Below, one piece after another: positions 60,208 to 64,000 of a stretch of DNA of 64,000 nucleotides (position 1 is its first letter; each line of letters starts with the position of its first letter). The notes under the pieces were generated by a model. The model ran no database searches. It was given only the letters and a program-made list of their open reading frames with translations, and was not told the DNA's origin. The position numbers and the translations under genes were made by a program. This stretch comes from Rhizorhabdus wittichii RW1 (GTDB lineage: Bacteria; Pseudomonadota; Alphaproteobacteria; Sphingomonadales; Sphingomonadaceae): the NCBI GenBank assembly GCA_000016765.1, contig CP000699.1, positions 3,745,001 through 3,809,000 on the forward strand. Direction: 5' to 3'.

Positions 60208-64000
<3,793 letters not shown>

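Overview
The window is 64 kb of high-GC, gene-dense chromosome from an alphaproteobacterium, most likely a sphingomonad (Sphingomonas/Rhizorhabdus-like). The support is a circularly permuted ssrA gene, an alphaproteobacterial complex I accessory subunit (NDUFS4-like), the PrsK/PrsR/EpsB-type PEP-CTERM regulatory trio, large TonB receptors, and many short palindromic repeats of a kind I associate with sphingomonad chromosomes. The right edge (rpoC, running off the window) is core chromosome; the left edge is an accessory catabolic island.

Layout. 1-12.4 kb: a minus-strand catabolic operon (FrsA-like alpha/beta hydrolase, two Rieske oxygenases, a cyclase-family hydrolase, a DUF849/BKACE enzyme, an FAD monooxygenase, an extradiol-type dioxygenase and a TonB-dependent receptor), with a LysR regulator upstream. 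The receptor gene is split by a 2.6-kb large-serine-recombinase element. I can place the junctions to within a shared GGC, and removing the element restores a 710-codon frame. 12.5-17.8 kb: a cupredoxin/DUF4142 pair divergent from an ECF sigma factor, an MscS channel, an SLC13-type permease and a membrane-anchored hypothetical. 17.9-26.6 kb: tRNA-Ala(CGC), a DUF2171 protein, patatin phospholipase plus 3-hydroxybutyrate dehydrogenase, a DUF4893 lipoprotein, an M20 amidohydrolase, a single-domain response regulator, a ScfR-like regulator and an aldo/keto reductase. Between the last response regulator and ScfR lies a striking 148-nt nested inverted-repeat structure. 26.7-33.7 kb: mannose-1-phosphate guanylyltransferase facing a polyprenyl glycosylphosphotransferase and the PrsK/PrsR two-component pair, then a DUF815 ATPase. 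33.9-36.5 kb: a PepSY / OmpR-type regulator / histidine kinase operon. 36.6-43.0 kb: ABC-F ATPase, chorismate mutase, polyprenyl diphosphate synthase, HrpB helicase and complex I subunit. 43.2-46.5 kb: lemA, two TPM-domain genes and NUDIX on the minus strand, then mscL. 46.55-46.9 kb: permuted tmRNA with tag ANDNEALAIAA. 47.2-54.7 kb: DUF885 protein, glutathione S-transferase, then a probable surface-polysaccharide acetylation operon (two SGNH proteins, an MBOAT acyltransferase, a small membrane protein). 54.8-64 kb: YbaK deacylase, SleB-like hydrolase, AI-2E permease, tRNA-Asp(GTC), a degenerate-GGDEF membrane protein, a small TPR protein and the 3' part of rpoC.

At least five families of short intergenic inverted repeats (called A to E here) punctuate the region, mostly just past gene ends. 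In two places they affect annotation: a repeat runs in frame into a histidine kinase ORF and into a TPM gene, so the start codons there have to be chosen with care.

All identifications are from reading motifs and gene order; no database search was possible.
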